Part shown: positions 26,362 through 34,557 of the stretch, piece after piece
Layout of the letters: every line of letters starts with the position of its first letter
How positions within the stretch are numbered: the stretch's first letter is position 1
From: Clostridiaceae bacterium
Lineage (GTDB): Bacteria > Bacillota > Clostridia > Lachnospirales > Lachnospiraceae
Reading direction: 5' to 3'
Length of the DNA: 64,000 nucleotides
Assembly: GCA_009911305.1 (NCBI GenBank)
Contig: QXXC01000002.1
Coordinates: 124,001 to 188,000 of the forward strand
Notes under the pieces: generated by a model
The model's database searches: none
What the model was told of the DNA's origin: nothing
Seen by the model: the letters and a program-made list of their open reading frames with translations, nothing else
Position numbers and translations under genes: made by a program

Positions 26362-27318
26362 ATGCAAATGATATTGAATGAGCTGTCCGCAAGATTTCCG
26401 GCTGAATCTCCGGAAGAGGGAAAACGGCTGATGGATTTCTTTCTGAAAACCTGTTTTGAAGTTAAGAGATTAATACAAAATGATTGTATTCTGCTGGATC
26501 AGGATTACAGTTCCTTTGAGCTGGCGGGAGGATACCGGATCGAACAATGGAGAAATGACTCTACCGTCGATATAGAGAGCAAGAGAAAGTTTCGTACATT
26601 ATTGAATAAATCTGCTGTTTACAATTCTGAAGGATTTGAACAGGAATATGCCTGGGATTTCAGAACAGAATTTCAGTATAAAGAATATTCTTCCAAAGGC
26701 TGTCTTCTGGTTTATGAAATGGGAGGTGTTGCGGTCAGCTTTTTAAGCGCTGCGCACTGGAAGACTCCGGAGATTGAAGGAACCTATATAACACTTGCAG
26801 ATAATGGGGAATTAGATCAGGATCCAGTCCGTATACCCAATGTGTCGTGTCCAGAAAATGTCATAATATTTAAAAATTACTATGAACAAAAAAAGGAAGA
26901 ACGGCGTTATAAGGACATTCTGTCAGGCCAGGATATTTTAAGATGTGCCAGAGAAGTCTTTCCCAACCTGGTTTTCTGTGATCATGCGGTTCAGGGGTGC
27001 CGGAGGGATGTAGGGGTGTCAGAAGCAGGACAGGTGTATAAACGGCTTCTGGAATTACAACGTGCGGCGGAGAGAATGGAGCACAGGTTTGATAAGGATG
27101 TTTTGGCTAAGGCAACTCCTGAATCAGACGCTACTTTGAAACGTTTTTCAGATGAGCATTCATTTCGGCTTCCGGACGGGAATGTCAGACAGTTTTCTTG
27201 GCATATACGGTATACTGGAGGGTATGCAGGGCGAATCTTTTTTTACCCGGTTCCGGATACAAAAACCATTTATATAGGTCATATAGGCTATAAGCTGCCA
27301 ACCGTCAAATATCATTAA
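26362..27318 (+). CDS. Unknown protein, third gene of the DUF262/DUF3696 cassette
   Basis: I do not recognise this 318-aa protein. The N-terminal 200 residues are acidic and aromatic-rich with no clear motif. The last 60 residues form a compact module rich in aromatics and Arg (FSWHIRYTGGYAGRIFFYPV followed by TIYIGHIGYKLPT). Similar 'IYIGyIGkHLPT' endings occur, as far as I remember, in other uncharacterised accessory proteins. The ATG at 26362 is 90 bp after the ATPase gene; an in-frame GTG at 26299 has its ribosome site too close. Same strand, same AT-rich composition, so it probably belongs to the cassette, perhaps as effector. Confidence 0.65.
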   Translation: MQMILNELSARFPAESPEEGKRLMDFFLKTCFEVKRLIQNDCILLDQDYSSFELAGGYRIEQWRNDSTVDIESKRKFRTLLNKSAVYNSEGFEQEYAWDFRTEFQYKEYSSKGCLLVYEMGGVAVSFLSAAHWKTPEIEGTYITLADNGELDQDPVRIPNVSCPENVIIFKNYYEQKKEERRYKDILSGQDILRCAREVFPNLVFCDHAVQGCRRDVGVSEAGQVYKRLLELQRAAERMEHRFDKDVLAKATPESDATLKRFSDEHSFRLPDGNVRQFSWHIRYTGGYAGRIFFYPVPDTKTIYIGHIGYKLPTVKYH

Positions 27319-27334
27319 TGATGTTTAACGGTTT

Positions 27335-27446
27335 AGAGCGTGTCTGAAAAACATCATTTCCGCCATCTGCACGTCCCACTTTGCGGTATATTTGGGCCAC
27401 AAAGCGGAACGCACATCTGGCAGAAAGCATTTTTCAGACACGATCT
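27335..27446. repeat. MITE-like inverted repeat, copy 1
   Basis: The 112-bp element begins AGAGCGTGTCTGAAAAA and ends TTTTTCAGACACGATCT, so its ends are imperfect inverted copies over about 40 bp. The right half, including AAAGCGGAACGCACATCTGG and CAGAAAGCAT, recurs almost exactly in the element at 44717-44876. It lies between the cassette and the 3' end of rpoN and has no coding capacity. Confidence 0.7.
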
Positions 27447-27498
27447 CGGAAGACAATTGAAACAGAGACAATCATTTTACAGGCAAACAGACATGCTG

Positions 27499-28878
27499 TT
27501 ACCACTCCTTCCGCCCGTTTTTATCCGGCAGGTTCATCTCGGTCCTGTATTTATTTACCGTTCTGCGCGAGATATGGATATCATACTGCAAAAGCCTTTC
27601 GCTGATCGCCTGGTCACTGTAGGGCTTTTGTTTATTCTCCTCGTCCACGATGGTTTGAATCAGGGCTTTTACCTGCTCCGGGGTCTTTTCCTGTGTGGTT
27701 CCGGCCGCTTTCCCCGCAGCGGAGGTCAGAAAATAGTTCAGAGGAAATATCCCCCAGTGGCACTGGAGATATTTGCCGTGCAGGGCCCGGCTGACAGTGG
27801 ATTCATGCAGCTCCAGCTTATCCGCCAGGCAGGAGAGCTTCATGGGGCGTTTATACCCGGTCCCGCGCAGGAAAAAGTCATTCTGAAACTGCACGAGCTC
27901 GCGCATAACGCGTGCGAGCGTGGACGCGCGCTGTTCAATGCAGTTAGAAACCCACCTGGCCTGCTGGAGTTTCTCATGCAGGTAGGATTTCGCTTCCTTA
28001 TCCGGGATCGTGCGGTGCATATTTTCATAATAGCTGCTGATATGAAATCCGGAATACCGGTACTCATTGATTAATATTTCAAACGAGTCCTCTAATGTAA
28101 CGACAATCACATCCGGGGTGATATAGTGAAGGTAGTTCCTGCTGTAAAAGGAGCTTCCCGGTTTGGGCGAAAGCTTTCGGATTTCCACGCAGGCCAGAAC
28201 GGTCTCTTCTGTGGATGCATGGAGTTTTCTTGCAATTTGCGCCAGATGATGTTTGGCGATATCATTTAAATGGTTTTTTATAATGGCTTCTGCCAGTTTA
28301 CTGCTATTGCCGCTGCGCTCTATCTGCAGAAGCAGGCATTCCTCCAGGGAGCGCGCGCCGATGCCAGCAGGGTTCAGAGACTGGATCACCTGCAGCAGGC
28401 GCTCAATATGCGGGATGTCCACATGATACGTTTCGGCGGCAACTGATAATTCATCCGGGTAATAGCCCCGTTCATCCAGGGACAGAATCATAAATTTCAG
28501 GATGGAGCGATCCAGCGGGGAGAAATCGGACAGAAGGATCTGGGATAAAAGATAATCGCTTAAACTCTCCTCTTCCCAGTTCTGATCATGCCAGTTATCT
28601 GCCGGATTATCATCGCTGCGTTCCTGCTGGTAATACACTCTGTTCTGCAGATCCGTTGATTCCAGCCAGTCTAATTTGCGCTGCAGCTCCTCCTGCTTCT
28701 CCTGCTGTTTTGGAAGGTCTTCCCGGCCCCTCTCGTCCAGTTCTATGACCGGGTTCTCAAGCGCCAGGTTTTCCAGATAGCTCTCCAGCTCAGGCGCATT
28801 CATCTGAAGGATTTCCATGGATTGGATCATATGCTGAGCCAGCCCCTGTTTTTGCGAAAGCTCTATATACTGTTCCAT
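27499..28878 (-). CDS. rpoN: RNA polymerase sigma-54 factor
   Basis: Sigma-54 directs polymerase to -24/-12 promoters and needs an AAA+ activator. From the ATG at 28878 (after AGAGGGG) the protein has 459 aa. The Gln-rich activator-interaction region is at the N-terminus (MEQYIELSQKQGLAQ, LQMNAPELESYLENLALENP). The core-binding region and the DNA-binding helix-turn-helix (LADKLELHESTVSRALHGKY) follow, and the RpoN box is SRRTVNKYR near the C-terminus. It lies 47 bp after the ABC-class ATPase gene on the same strand and may be co-transcribed with it. Confidence 0.93.
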   Translation of the reverse strand: MEQYIELSQKQGLAQHMIQSMEILQMNAPELESYLENLALENPVIELDERGREDLPKQQEKQEELQRKLDWLESTDLQNRVYYQQERSDDNPADNWHDQNWEEESLSDYLLSQILLSDFSPLDRSILKFMILSLDERGYYPDELSVAAETYHVDIPHIERLLQVIQSLNPAGIGARSLEECLLLQIERSGNSSKLAEAIIKNHLNDIAKHHLAQIARKLHASTEETVLACVEIRKLSPKPGSSFYSRNYLHYITPDVIVVTLEDSFEILINEYRYSGFHISSYYENMHRTIPDKEAKSYLHEKLQQARWVSNCIEQRASTLARVMRELVQFQNDFFLRGTGYKRPMKLSCLADKLELHESTVSRALHGKYLQCHWGIFPLNYFLTSAAGKAAGTTQEKTPEQVKALIQTIVDEENKQKPYSDQAISERLLQYDIHISRRTVNKYRTEMNLPDKNGRKEW

Positions 28879-28925
28879 AATACCCCTCTTTTGTCTGAAC
28901 AATTACTACGATTAAAAATTCAGGG

Positions 28926-30863
28926 TTATCCTCTGAACCGGTTTAAGCAGGCGTAGATTTCCTGGGCCCTTGGAAGGCACAGGCCCATGGCAGCATATGA
29001 CGCGTCGGTAAATGCGGACAGCCCGTGTTTTTCATATTCCTTTATGAGCAGGGAAACGATTTCCTGAAGGGTGCAGCGCTCAAAAAGGCCCTTTTCAAGG
29101 CAGTAGCGGACCATCTGCGCCAGGGCGTTCGTCTGTTCACTGTCCGCAAGCTGCTCGACAAAACGCAGATCAACGGGTTCCTTTGCCACCTGGAAGGCGT
29201 CCTTGCCGCGCACCTTGACCTTAATCCGATCGCCGCGCCCGCCGCCTCTGCCATCCCGGCCGTCGCGCCCGTTTCTTCCGCCGCGTTCGCCTCTGCCGTA
29301 TCCGCCGCCTCTGCCGTATCCGCCGCCTCTGCCATATCCGCTGCCGCCGCTGTTTCCACTGTCGCGTCCGTTTCTGCTGTCGCGTCCGCCGCGCTCGTTC
29401 CGGCTGTCGCCATCGTCTTCCGGGCTGCCGCCGGGATTCCTGCCTCCGTCGTCCCAGATGTCGCCAAGCCCGTTGCTTCTGCGCGCGCCTGTGACACTGG
29501 AGGCGAGGCGGCGGCCTTTTTCCGGAAGCCGGAAGCCGGGGGCTGAGATCTCGGGTCGGGATTCGGAGGCCTGACAGGCCGCCTTTACCGTATCCGTGAT
29601 GTCATACGGCCGGTAAGAGTCCATCTGGAGCACCGTATCGGCGATGAAGAAATACGCGCCTGAGCTTCCGGCGACGAGAACCGTGGAGATCCCGGCCTGC
29701 TCATACAGATCTCTGGCCCGTTCGATAAACGGCGTGATGGGCTCTTTGTCGCGGCTGACGATGCGCTGCATCAAGTCATCTCTCAGCATAAAATTCGTGG
29801 CCGAGGTGTCTTCATCGATGAGAAAGGCCCGCGCGCCGGACTCGACGCCTTCTATAACAGCCGCGGCCTGGGAGGTGCTTCCGCTGGCGTCGGCTGTGGA
29901 AAAGGCGGCCGTATTTTTACCGTTTGGCAGATCATTGATAAAAAGGGAGATATCCACGTTATTGATGCTGCGTCCGTCCTCTGCGCGCAGCTTGACAGCC
30001 GTGCAGTCTGTGATCACATACTCCCGGCCGTCCCCGGCAATATGGTTGTATACGCCGGATTCCAGAGCCTTTAAGAGCGTAGATTTCCCGTGATAGCCGC
30101 CTCCTACAATCAACGTGATGCCGCGGCGGACGGCGAGCCCGGTGAGAGGGCCGCGGTGCGGCAGTTCAAGGGTGATCGATAAGGAATCCGGGGCGGTAAA
30201 GGGGATGCTGTCTTTCATGGGCCGATCCGAGATGCCTGTCTCGCGGGGCAGGATGGATCCATTGGCCGCAAAGGACACCAGATCAAGGCGCTTTAATTCG
30301 CCCCGGATAAACTCCTGATCTTCGGAGAGCTCAATGACATCCAGCACTTCCTTTTTATCCCTGTTTTTATAAAAGAATACATTGCGCACGCAGCCCGGCA
30401 GAAAATCGAACAGGATACGGATCAGCTCCCCGGAATGAATCGTGCGCCCAAAAGCCGGAAAACCGACCTCAAAGCGCGCCGTAATGGAATTCGGACCGAT
30501 CTCACAGGCTGTGCGCGCAAGAATCTCCTGCCCCGGGCGGCTGGTTGCGATCAGGCCGCTTTTGCCGGAGCCTTTGGCCTTAAAGTTAAAGCGCGCGATC
30601 TCGCGCGAAAAACAGCGCAGAAGATAATCCTCCAGGGCGGTTTTCTTAAAGTTCTTATTGAAATACTCGGCCGGGAAGCCGGCGGCCTGGTGGCTTAAGG
30701 TTACGCTGACCTTGGACGGGGAGGCAAAGGGATCCCCCTGCACATGGTCAATGGATAAAATATAGTCTTTAAAATCATAAGCACCCCGGGCGTCTTTATA
30801 GGCCGGATAGCTCTTGTGATCAATGCTTTCCAGAAGTCTTCTCAAATCATGCGACTGTTTCAT
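28926..30863 (-). CDS. ABC-class P-loop ATPase (PF09818-like) with Arg/Gly-rich insert
   Basis: The 645-aa protein from the ATG at 30863 (after AAAGGAAC) belongs to the 'predicted ATPase of the ABC class'. Walker A is LIVGGGYHGKSTLLKALESG, and the Walker B region is GARAFLIDEDTSATNFMLRDD. The N-terminal 200 residues are the family-specific domain. Between about residues 500 and 560 is a low-complexity Arg/Gly/Asp insert with GYGRGG repeats, resembling RGG-type RNA-binding tails. Function of the family is unknown. It has its own promoter and lies upstream of rpoN. Confidence 0.82.
   Translation of the reverse strand: MKQSHDLRRLLESIDHKSYPAYKDARGAYDFKDYILSIDHVQGDPFASPSKVSVTLSHQAAGFPAEYFNKNFKKTALEDYLLRCFSREIARFNFKAKGSGKSGLIATSRPGQEILARTACEIGPNSITARFEVGFPAFGRTIHSGELIRILFDFLPGCVRNVFFYKNRDKKEVLDVIELSEDQEFIRGELKRLDLVSFAANGSILPRETGISDRPMKDSIPFTAPDSLSITLELPHRGPLTGLAVRRGITLIVGGGYHGKSTLLKALESGVYNHIAGDGREYVITDCTAVKLRAEDGRSINNVDISLFINDLPNGKNTAAFSTADASGSTSQAAAVIEGVESGARAFLIDEDTSATNFMLRDDLMQRIVSRDKEPITPFIERARDLYEQAGISTVLVAGSSGAYFFIADTVLQMDSYRPYDITDTVKAACQASESRPEISAPGFRLPEKGRRLASSVTGARRSNGLGDIWDDGGRNPGGSPEDDGDSRNERGGRDSRNGRDSGNSGGSGYGRGGGYGRGGGYGRGERGGRNGRDGRDGRGGGRGDRIKVKVRGKDAFQVAKEPVDLRFVEQLADSEQTNALAQMVRYCLEKGLFERCTLQEIVSLLIKEYEKHGLSAFTDASYAAMGLCLPRAQEIYACLNRFRG
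29290..29343. repeat. Three tandem 18-bp repeats inside the ABC-class ATPase gene
   Basis: The unit CCTCTGCCGTATCCGCCG occurs three times in register, the last copy with small changes. On the minus strand it codes the GYGRGG units of the Arg/Gly-rich insert. Copy number may vary between strains by slippage. Confidence 0.8.
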
Positions 30864-30948
30864 GTGTGTTCCTTTCTTTGACTTATGACGGATTGAAGTT
30901 TTATGCACCGGAGTGCAGCGGCTGTGCGAATGGTTCCTGTTGATGCTT

Positions 30949-30977
30949 ATTTTATAGCAGAGACGGGGAAATGGCAA
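30949..30977 (-). promoter_or_regulatory. Promoter of the ABC-class ATPase/rpoN unit
   Basis: On the minus strand TTGCCA and TAAAAT are 17 bp apart, about 85 bp upstream of the ATPase ATG. The remaining gap up to spmA (30978-31258) holds one stem-loop and no evident gene. Confidence 0.5.
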
Positions 30978-30982
30978 GAGAA

Positions 30983-31017
30983 ATTCCCAGAGTATGTTTC
31001 AGACATGCTCCGGGAAT
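30983..31017. other. Stem-loop in the gap between the ATPase gene and spmA
   Basis: ATTCCC/GGGAAT and AGTATGT/ACATGCT form two nested inverted repeats around a short loop. There is no T-tract. The inner part is reminiscent of the ends of the MITE-like repeats (GTTTCAGACA), so it may be a degenerate piece of that family. Confidence 0.4.
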
Positions 31018-31258
31018 GAATGTTCAGATAGGCTGCTGACACCGGACGGCTCCTTTCATTTGAAAAACTGCGCGCACCGCGCCGGTCAGGATAATCCGCC
31101 TGGTTCATTCCGGGTCGCTCCAGTCATAAGAGGGTGTGCGGGACTCATAAATATAAAGCAGAGGATGGCGGTATTCGCAGAAACGATCGCAATAGGATGA
31201 CCGGATGTCAGGCTGTCTGCCGATGCCGCCGAAGATAAAACCGGAAAAGAGGTCTGTT

Positions 31259-31942
31259 ATGCTGAATTATCTGTGGGGCTTTATGATGCTTGTCGGTATT
31301 TTGTGGGCGGCTGTTCACGGGAATCTTGGCCTGGTCACGGCAGGGGCTCTGGAATCAGCGGGTGAGGCGGTAAAGCTGTGTATTACCATGCTGGGTGTAA
31401 TGTCCTTTTGGACCGGAATTCTGGAGGTGGGCCGCCGGGCCGGGCTGATAGAGCAGCTCTCCGCAAAGATGCGGCCGCTTCTGCGCTTTTTGTTCCCGCA
31501 TATTCCGGAAAATCATCCGTCCCTGGAAGCCATTGCGACCAATATGATTGCCAATGTCATAGGAGTCGGCTGGGCGGCTACGCCGGCTGGCTTAAAGGCA
31601 ATGGAGGAGCTGGCGAAGCTGGAGGAGGAGAGGGGGACGCCGGGGTATGTGCAGCCGGACAGCAGGAAAGAGAGGGCGATGGACAGGATATCAGGAAAAG
31701 GGAGTGATATATTGGTGACTGGCAAAGGACGTGCAAAGGAGCGGGTTGCCAGTAATGAGATGTGTGCGTTTTTGATTTTGAATATTTCTTCCTTACAGTT
31801 GATTCCAGTGAACATGATTGCTTACCGGAGTCAGTACGGCAGTGTGAATCCGGCGGGAATTATTGCTCCGGCGATTGTGGCGACATTTGTGAGTACGGCG
31901 GTGGCGGTGGTATATTGTAAAATTATGGATAAAAAACAGTAA
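31259..31942 (+). CDS. spmA: Spore maturation protein A (nucleoside-recognition domain)
   Basis: SpmA is an integral membrane protein needed for spore-core dehydration and heat resistance. The frame is open earlier, but the ATG at 31259 (MLNYLWGFMMLVGILWAAVHG) gives 227 aa with a proper first TM helix. Family features are TMLGVMSFWTGILEVGRRAG, ATNMIANVIGVGWAATPAGL, and MCAFLILNISSLQLIPVNMI. A charged loop of about 50 residues (EERGTPGYVQPDSRKERAMD onward) interrupts the middle, as in several clostridial SpmA. The partner spmB normally follows directly; here an AT-rich foreign-looking block follows instead. Confidence 0.85.
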   Translation: MLNYLWGFMMLVGILWAAVHGNLGLVTAGALESAGEAVKLCITMLGVMSFWTGILEVGRRAGLIEQLSAKMRPLLRFLFPHIPENHPSLEAIATNMIANVIGVGWAATPAGLKAMEELAKLEEERGTPGYVQPDSRKERAMDRISGKGSDILVTGKGRAKERVASNEMCAFLILNISSLQLIPVNMIAYRSQYGSVNPAGIIAPAIVATFVSTAVAVVYCKIMDKKQ

Positions 31943-32057
31943 ATTTTTTGAAAGTTACTGGGTTCTATGTGGTTATAATTGTATAGTAAAATTGGAATGG
32001 ATTTTGAAGTTTGTTTTTTGGAAAAAGGAATAAAAAATGTAAAACAGGATAGAATAA

Positions 32058-32086
32058 TTGAAATAAAACAGTATCTGTGATAAAAT
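32058..32086 (+). promoter_or_regulatory. Promoter of the ATPase/TOPRIM pair
   Basis: TTGAAA and TAAAAT are exactly 17 bp apart, 23 bp upstream of the ATG at 32110, which also has GTGGAGG as ribosome site. The two-gene unit therefore has its own promoter and does not depend on spmA. Confidence 0.65.
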
Positions 32087-32109
32087 AAACTTCGTGGAGG
32101 TAAAAGATT

Positions 32110-33501
32110 ATGGAAAGCATTGTGAGGTTATCTTCATTGAAGATTTCAAATATTAAAAATGTTAGAACTGGGCAAATCGTTATGCCAAATACTTACCAAA
32201 AACATCTGACATATAAAACGGCAGAAGTGTTAGGATTATATGGTCAAAATGGTTCCGGCAAAACTGCTGTTATTGACACATTGTACTATTTACAAAAGAT
32301 GATGATTGGCAATACGCTTGACGGGGAAATTGCGGATTATATCGATGTAGCCAGTAATCAGGCAGAGATTGTAGCTGATTTTACTATTTTTATAGAAACA
32401 ATTATCTATGAAGTAAGTTATAGGATTATTTTGGAGAGAAGTGGAGATGGAGCCAATATTGTTAGGGAAACATTGAGTTGTGCTATCCATAAAGATAATT
32501 CCAGAAGCAATAAGACAGTGTTTGTAGATTACCAGCGTTCAAAACAGGAAAGTGTGTTTACTCCCAAAAAAAGGTTAGATGAAGTTATAGAAACAAATGC
32601 AGAAAATAAAACGGATCTGATCGTAGCCAGAAAGATTGCTGAGAAAAGTAACTGTTCTTATATTTTTGGAGAAGGTAGCAGGGAAATTTTCTGCCGGAAT
32701 TATGAGAACCATTTTAGAGATTATTCAGAAGTGATTAAGGCATTATTTCAATTTGCTTTAAAGGATTTATTTGTAATTCGTAATACACATTCTGGTGTGA
32801 TTTCTGCAAACTTTGTACTTCCTATGGCATTTAAAATTGAACAGAACGAAATCGGCATGAAAGGAGATTTTGCCGTTCCGTTGACGGAACCTGTCGTTTT
32901 AAGTGAGGAAAGAAAAGAAATATTAGATAAGATTGTAGAACAGATTAATATGGTTCTATTTACGATTATTCCGGGCATGAAAATAGATGTTTATCATTAT
33001 GGGATGCAATTGACGGATTCTGGGGAAAACGGTTATCGGGTGGAACTTGTTTCTGTCCGGGAAAATATGCCGCCTATTCCCATCCGAATGGAATCCGAGG
33101 GAATTGTTAAAATTATTTCTATTTTGAATGCCTTGATTCAAGCGTTTGGCAATCCTTCCATCTGCCTTGTAGTCGATGAATTGGATGCGGGTATTTTTGA
33201 GTATATGCTGGGGGAATTGCTTGACATTTTTAATAAAAGTGCAAAAGGACAGTTAATATTCACATCACACAATCTGCGTGCTTTAGAAATGCTGGATAAA
33301 GACAATATTATGTTTTCCACAGTGAATCCTGAAAGAAGATATATCCGAATGAAAAATGTAAAAGCATCAAATAATTTAAGGGATATGTATATTAGAGGTA
33401 TTACCCTTGGCGGACAGGATGAAGTGATTTATGAGGAAACGGATAGTTTAAGGATTGCACGGGCATTTAGAAAGGCAGGTAGAATGATACAGCATGAGTG
33501 A
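32110..33501 (+). CDS. AAA_15/OLD-like ATPase (RloA/AriA-like), defence candidate
   Basis: The 463-aa SMC/OLD-type ATPase has Walker A GLYGQNGSGKTAVID at about residues 42-56, a long divergent middle, Walker B ICLVVDELDAGIFEYML near residue 350-365, and QLIFTSHNLRALEML. The C-terminal part lacks a TOPRIM domain, which is instead encoded by the next gene, overlapping by 8 bp. This split layout matches RloA-RloB and PARIS (AriA-AriB). The gene is strongly AT-rich compared with spmA and rpoN, indicating recent transfer. A role in phage defence is inferred from family and arrangement. Confidence 0.8.
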   Translation: MESIVRLSSLKISNIKNVRTGQIVMPNTYQKHLTYKTAEVLGLYGQNGSGKTAVIDTLYYLQKMMIGNTLDGEIADYIDVASNQAEIVADFTIFIETIIYEVSYRIILERSGDGANIVRETLSCAIHKDNSRSNKTVFVDYQRSKQESVFTPKKRLDEVIETNAENKTDLIVARKIAEKSNCSYIFGEGSREIFCRNYENHFRDYSEVIKALFQFALKDLFVIRNTHSGVISANFVLPMAFKIEQNEIGMKGDFAVPLTEPVVLSEERKEILDKIVEQINMVLFTIIPGMKIDVYHYGMQLTDSGENGYRVELVSVRENMPPIPIRMESEGIVKIISILNALIQAFGNPSICLVVDELDAGIFEYMLGELLDIFNKSAKGQLIFTSHNLRALEMLDKDNIMFSTVNPERRYIRMKNVKASNNLRDMYIRGITLGGQDEVIYEETDSLRIARAFRKAGRMIQHE

Positions 33502-34171
33502 AAAGAAAGTTGTTATATTCATAGTAGAGGGACCCAGTGATAAAGCGGCACTTGGAACAATTATGAAAGAATACTTTTCCAGTAATGAAGTGCAGTTTAT
33601 TGTTGTGCATGGCGATATCACATTAAAAGATTGCGTTTCAAGTGCCACTATATTGAAAAAAATTAATGAACGGATTGAAGGTGTGAAGAGTAGGTATCGG
33701 TACAGTCAGGATGATTTTATAAAGATTATTCACATTGTTGATACGGATGGTGTATACATTGCGGATACAGATATCGTAGAAACAGATGTGGAAGAAATTC
33801 AATATTATGAAGATCATATTGATGCAAAATGTGCAAATATAATCGCGGAACGAAATAAAAGAAAAGGGGGCATTCTGTATAAGCTCAGGAAAACAGGAAA
33901 AATCAATGGCATACCTTATCAAATTTATTTTAATTCTTGTAATTTGGAACATGTATTGTATGGTGAGCTAAAAGATTATTCTGATGAAGAGAAGCAAATA
34001 TTATCGGATGATTTTGCGGATCGTTATGATGGAAAAGTAGGAGAGTTTATAGAATTTATACTTTCTCCTAATATTGCTGTTCAAGGTACATATCAGAAGA
34101 CTTGGGACTATATTGAAAAGGAGCTGAATTCTTTAAAGCGGCATACAAATATGCATCTGATATTTGGATAA
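33494..34171 (+). CDS. Stand-alone TOPRIM-like protein (RloB/DUF4435-like), partner of the ATPase
   Basis: The 225-aa product shows TOPRIM motifs: Glu12 in IFIVEGPSDKAAL (EGxxD) and the DxD pair at 83-85 in IIHIVDTDGVYI. YFNSCNLEHVLYGEL resembles the NPxFExWLL segment of RloB-like proteins. Such proteins act as toxins or nucleases released by their ATPase partner in PARIS. The start lies 8 bp inside the ATPase gene, so expression is coupled. Whether it cuts DNA or tRNA cannot be told from sequence. AT-rich like its partner. Confidence 0.75.
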   Translation: MSEKKVVIFIVEGPSDKAALGTIMKEYFSSNEVQFIVVHGDITLKDCVSSATILKKINERIEGVKSRYRYSQDDFIKIIHIVDTDGVYIADTDIVETDVEEIQYYEDHIDAKCANIIAERNKRKGGILYKLRKTGKINGIPYQIYFNSCNLEHVLYGELKDYSDEEKQILSDDFADRYDGKVGEFIEFILSPNIAVQGTYQKTWDYIEKELNSLKRHTNMHLIFG

Positions 34172-34557
34172 TTTGTATTTTGGTTTCTCAAATTATAATT
34201 GATTTTATAGTGGATTTGAAAGCGGGAGCTCTTGAAATGGAGATATCCTGCTTTTAATATATGAAATTTTATTTATTGGTACAATTCAATAAATAAGTTA
34301 TAAGAAATCACTTGTTTCAAGTGTTTACGAATAAGTTCGTGTATACTAACTTGACACAAGGAGACTTGAAGGCAATGGAGGAGCCTGTTAATTGATGTTA
34401 TACTATCCATAAAAACAGCTTAATTTCAGTCAGATTTCAACGAATGTGGAAAGGCGCCTTTTTTTAAAGATAAAAATACACTGGAAAAAAGGCCGGGATT
34501 ATTGTATGATATCAAAATGGGAAGTTACGATAAGTTTTCAGAACCGAGGGAAAAGAG
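34172..34557. other. AT-rich intergenic region between the ATPase/TOPRIM pair and the Hip-like pair
   Basis: No gene is supported in these 386 bp. I see a short palindrome GGCGCC followed by seven T at 34453-34466 (too tight to be a standard terminator) and a 16-nt match to spmA near 34367 (AAGGCAATGGAGGAGC). There is also a possible extended -10 (TATGAT) near 34507 for the downstream pair. It is probably the seam between two separately acquired modules. Confidence 0.5.

Noticed and set aside
27335-27446. Insertion sequence at the inverted repeat
   Set aside because: Only 112 bp and no transposase frame, so at most a non-autonomous element.
27340-28074. 244-codon plus-strand frame starting in the MITE-like repeat
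   Set aside because: It runs antisense to rpoN, whose motifs (RpoN box, helix-turn-helix) are clear.
29285-29345. Tandem repeats considered as a CRISPR array
   Set aside because: 18-bp units are contiguous with no spacers and code GYGRGG in frame.
34451-34466. AAAGGCGCCTTTTTTT as a terminator
   Set aside because: The palindrome has no loop; too tight to fold as a normal hairpin.
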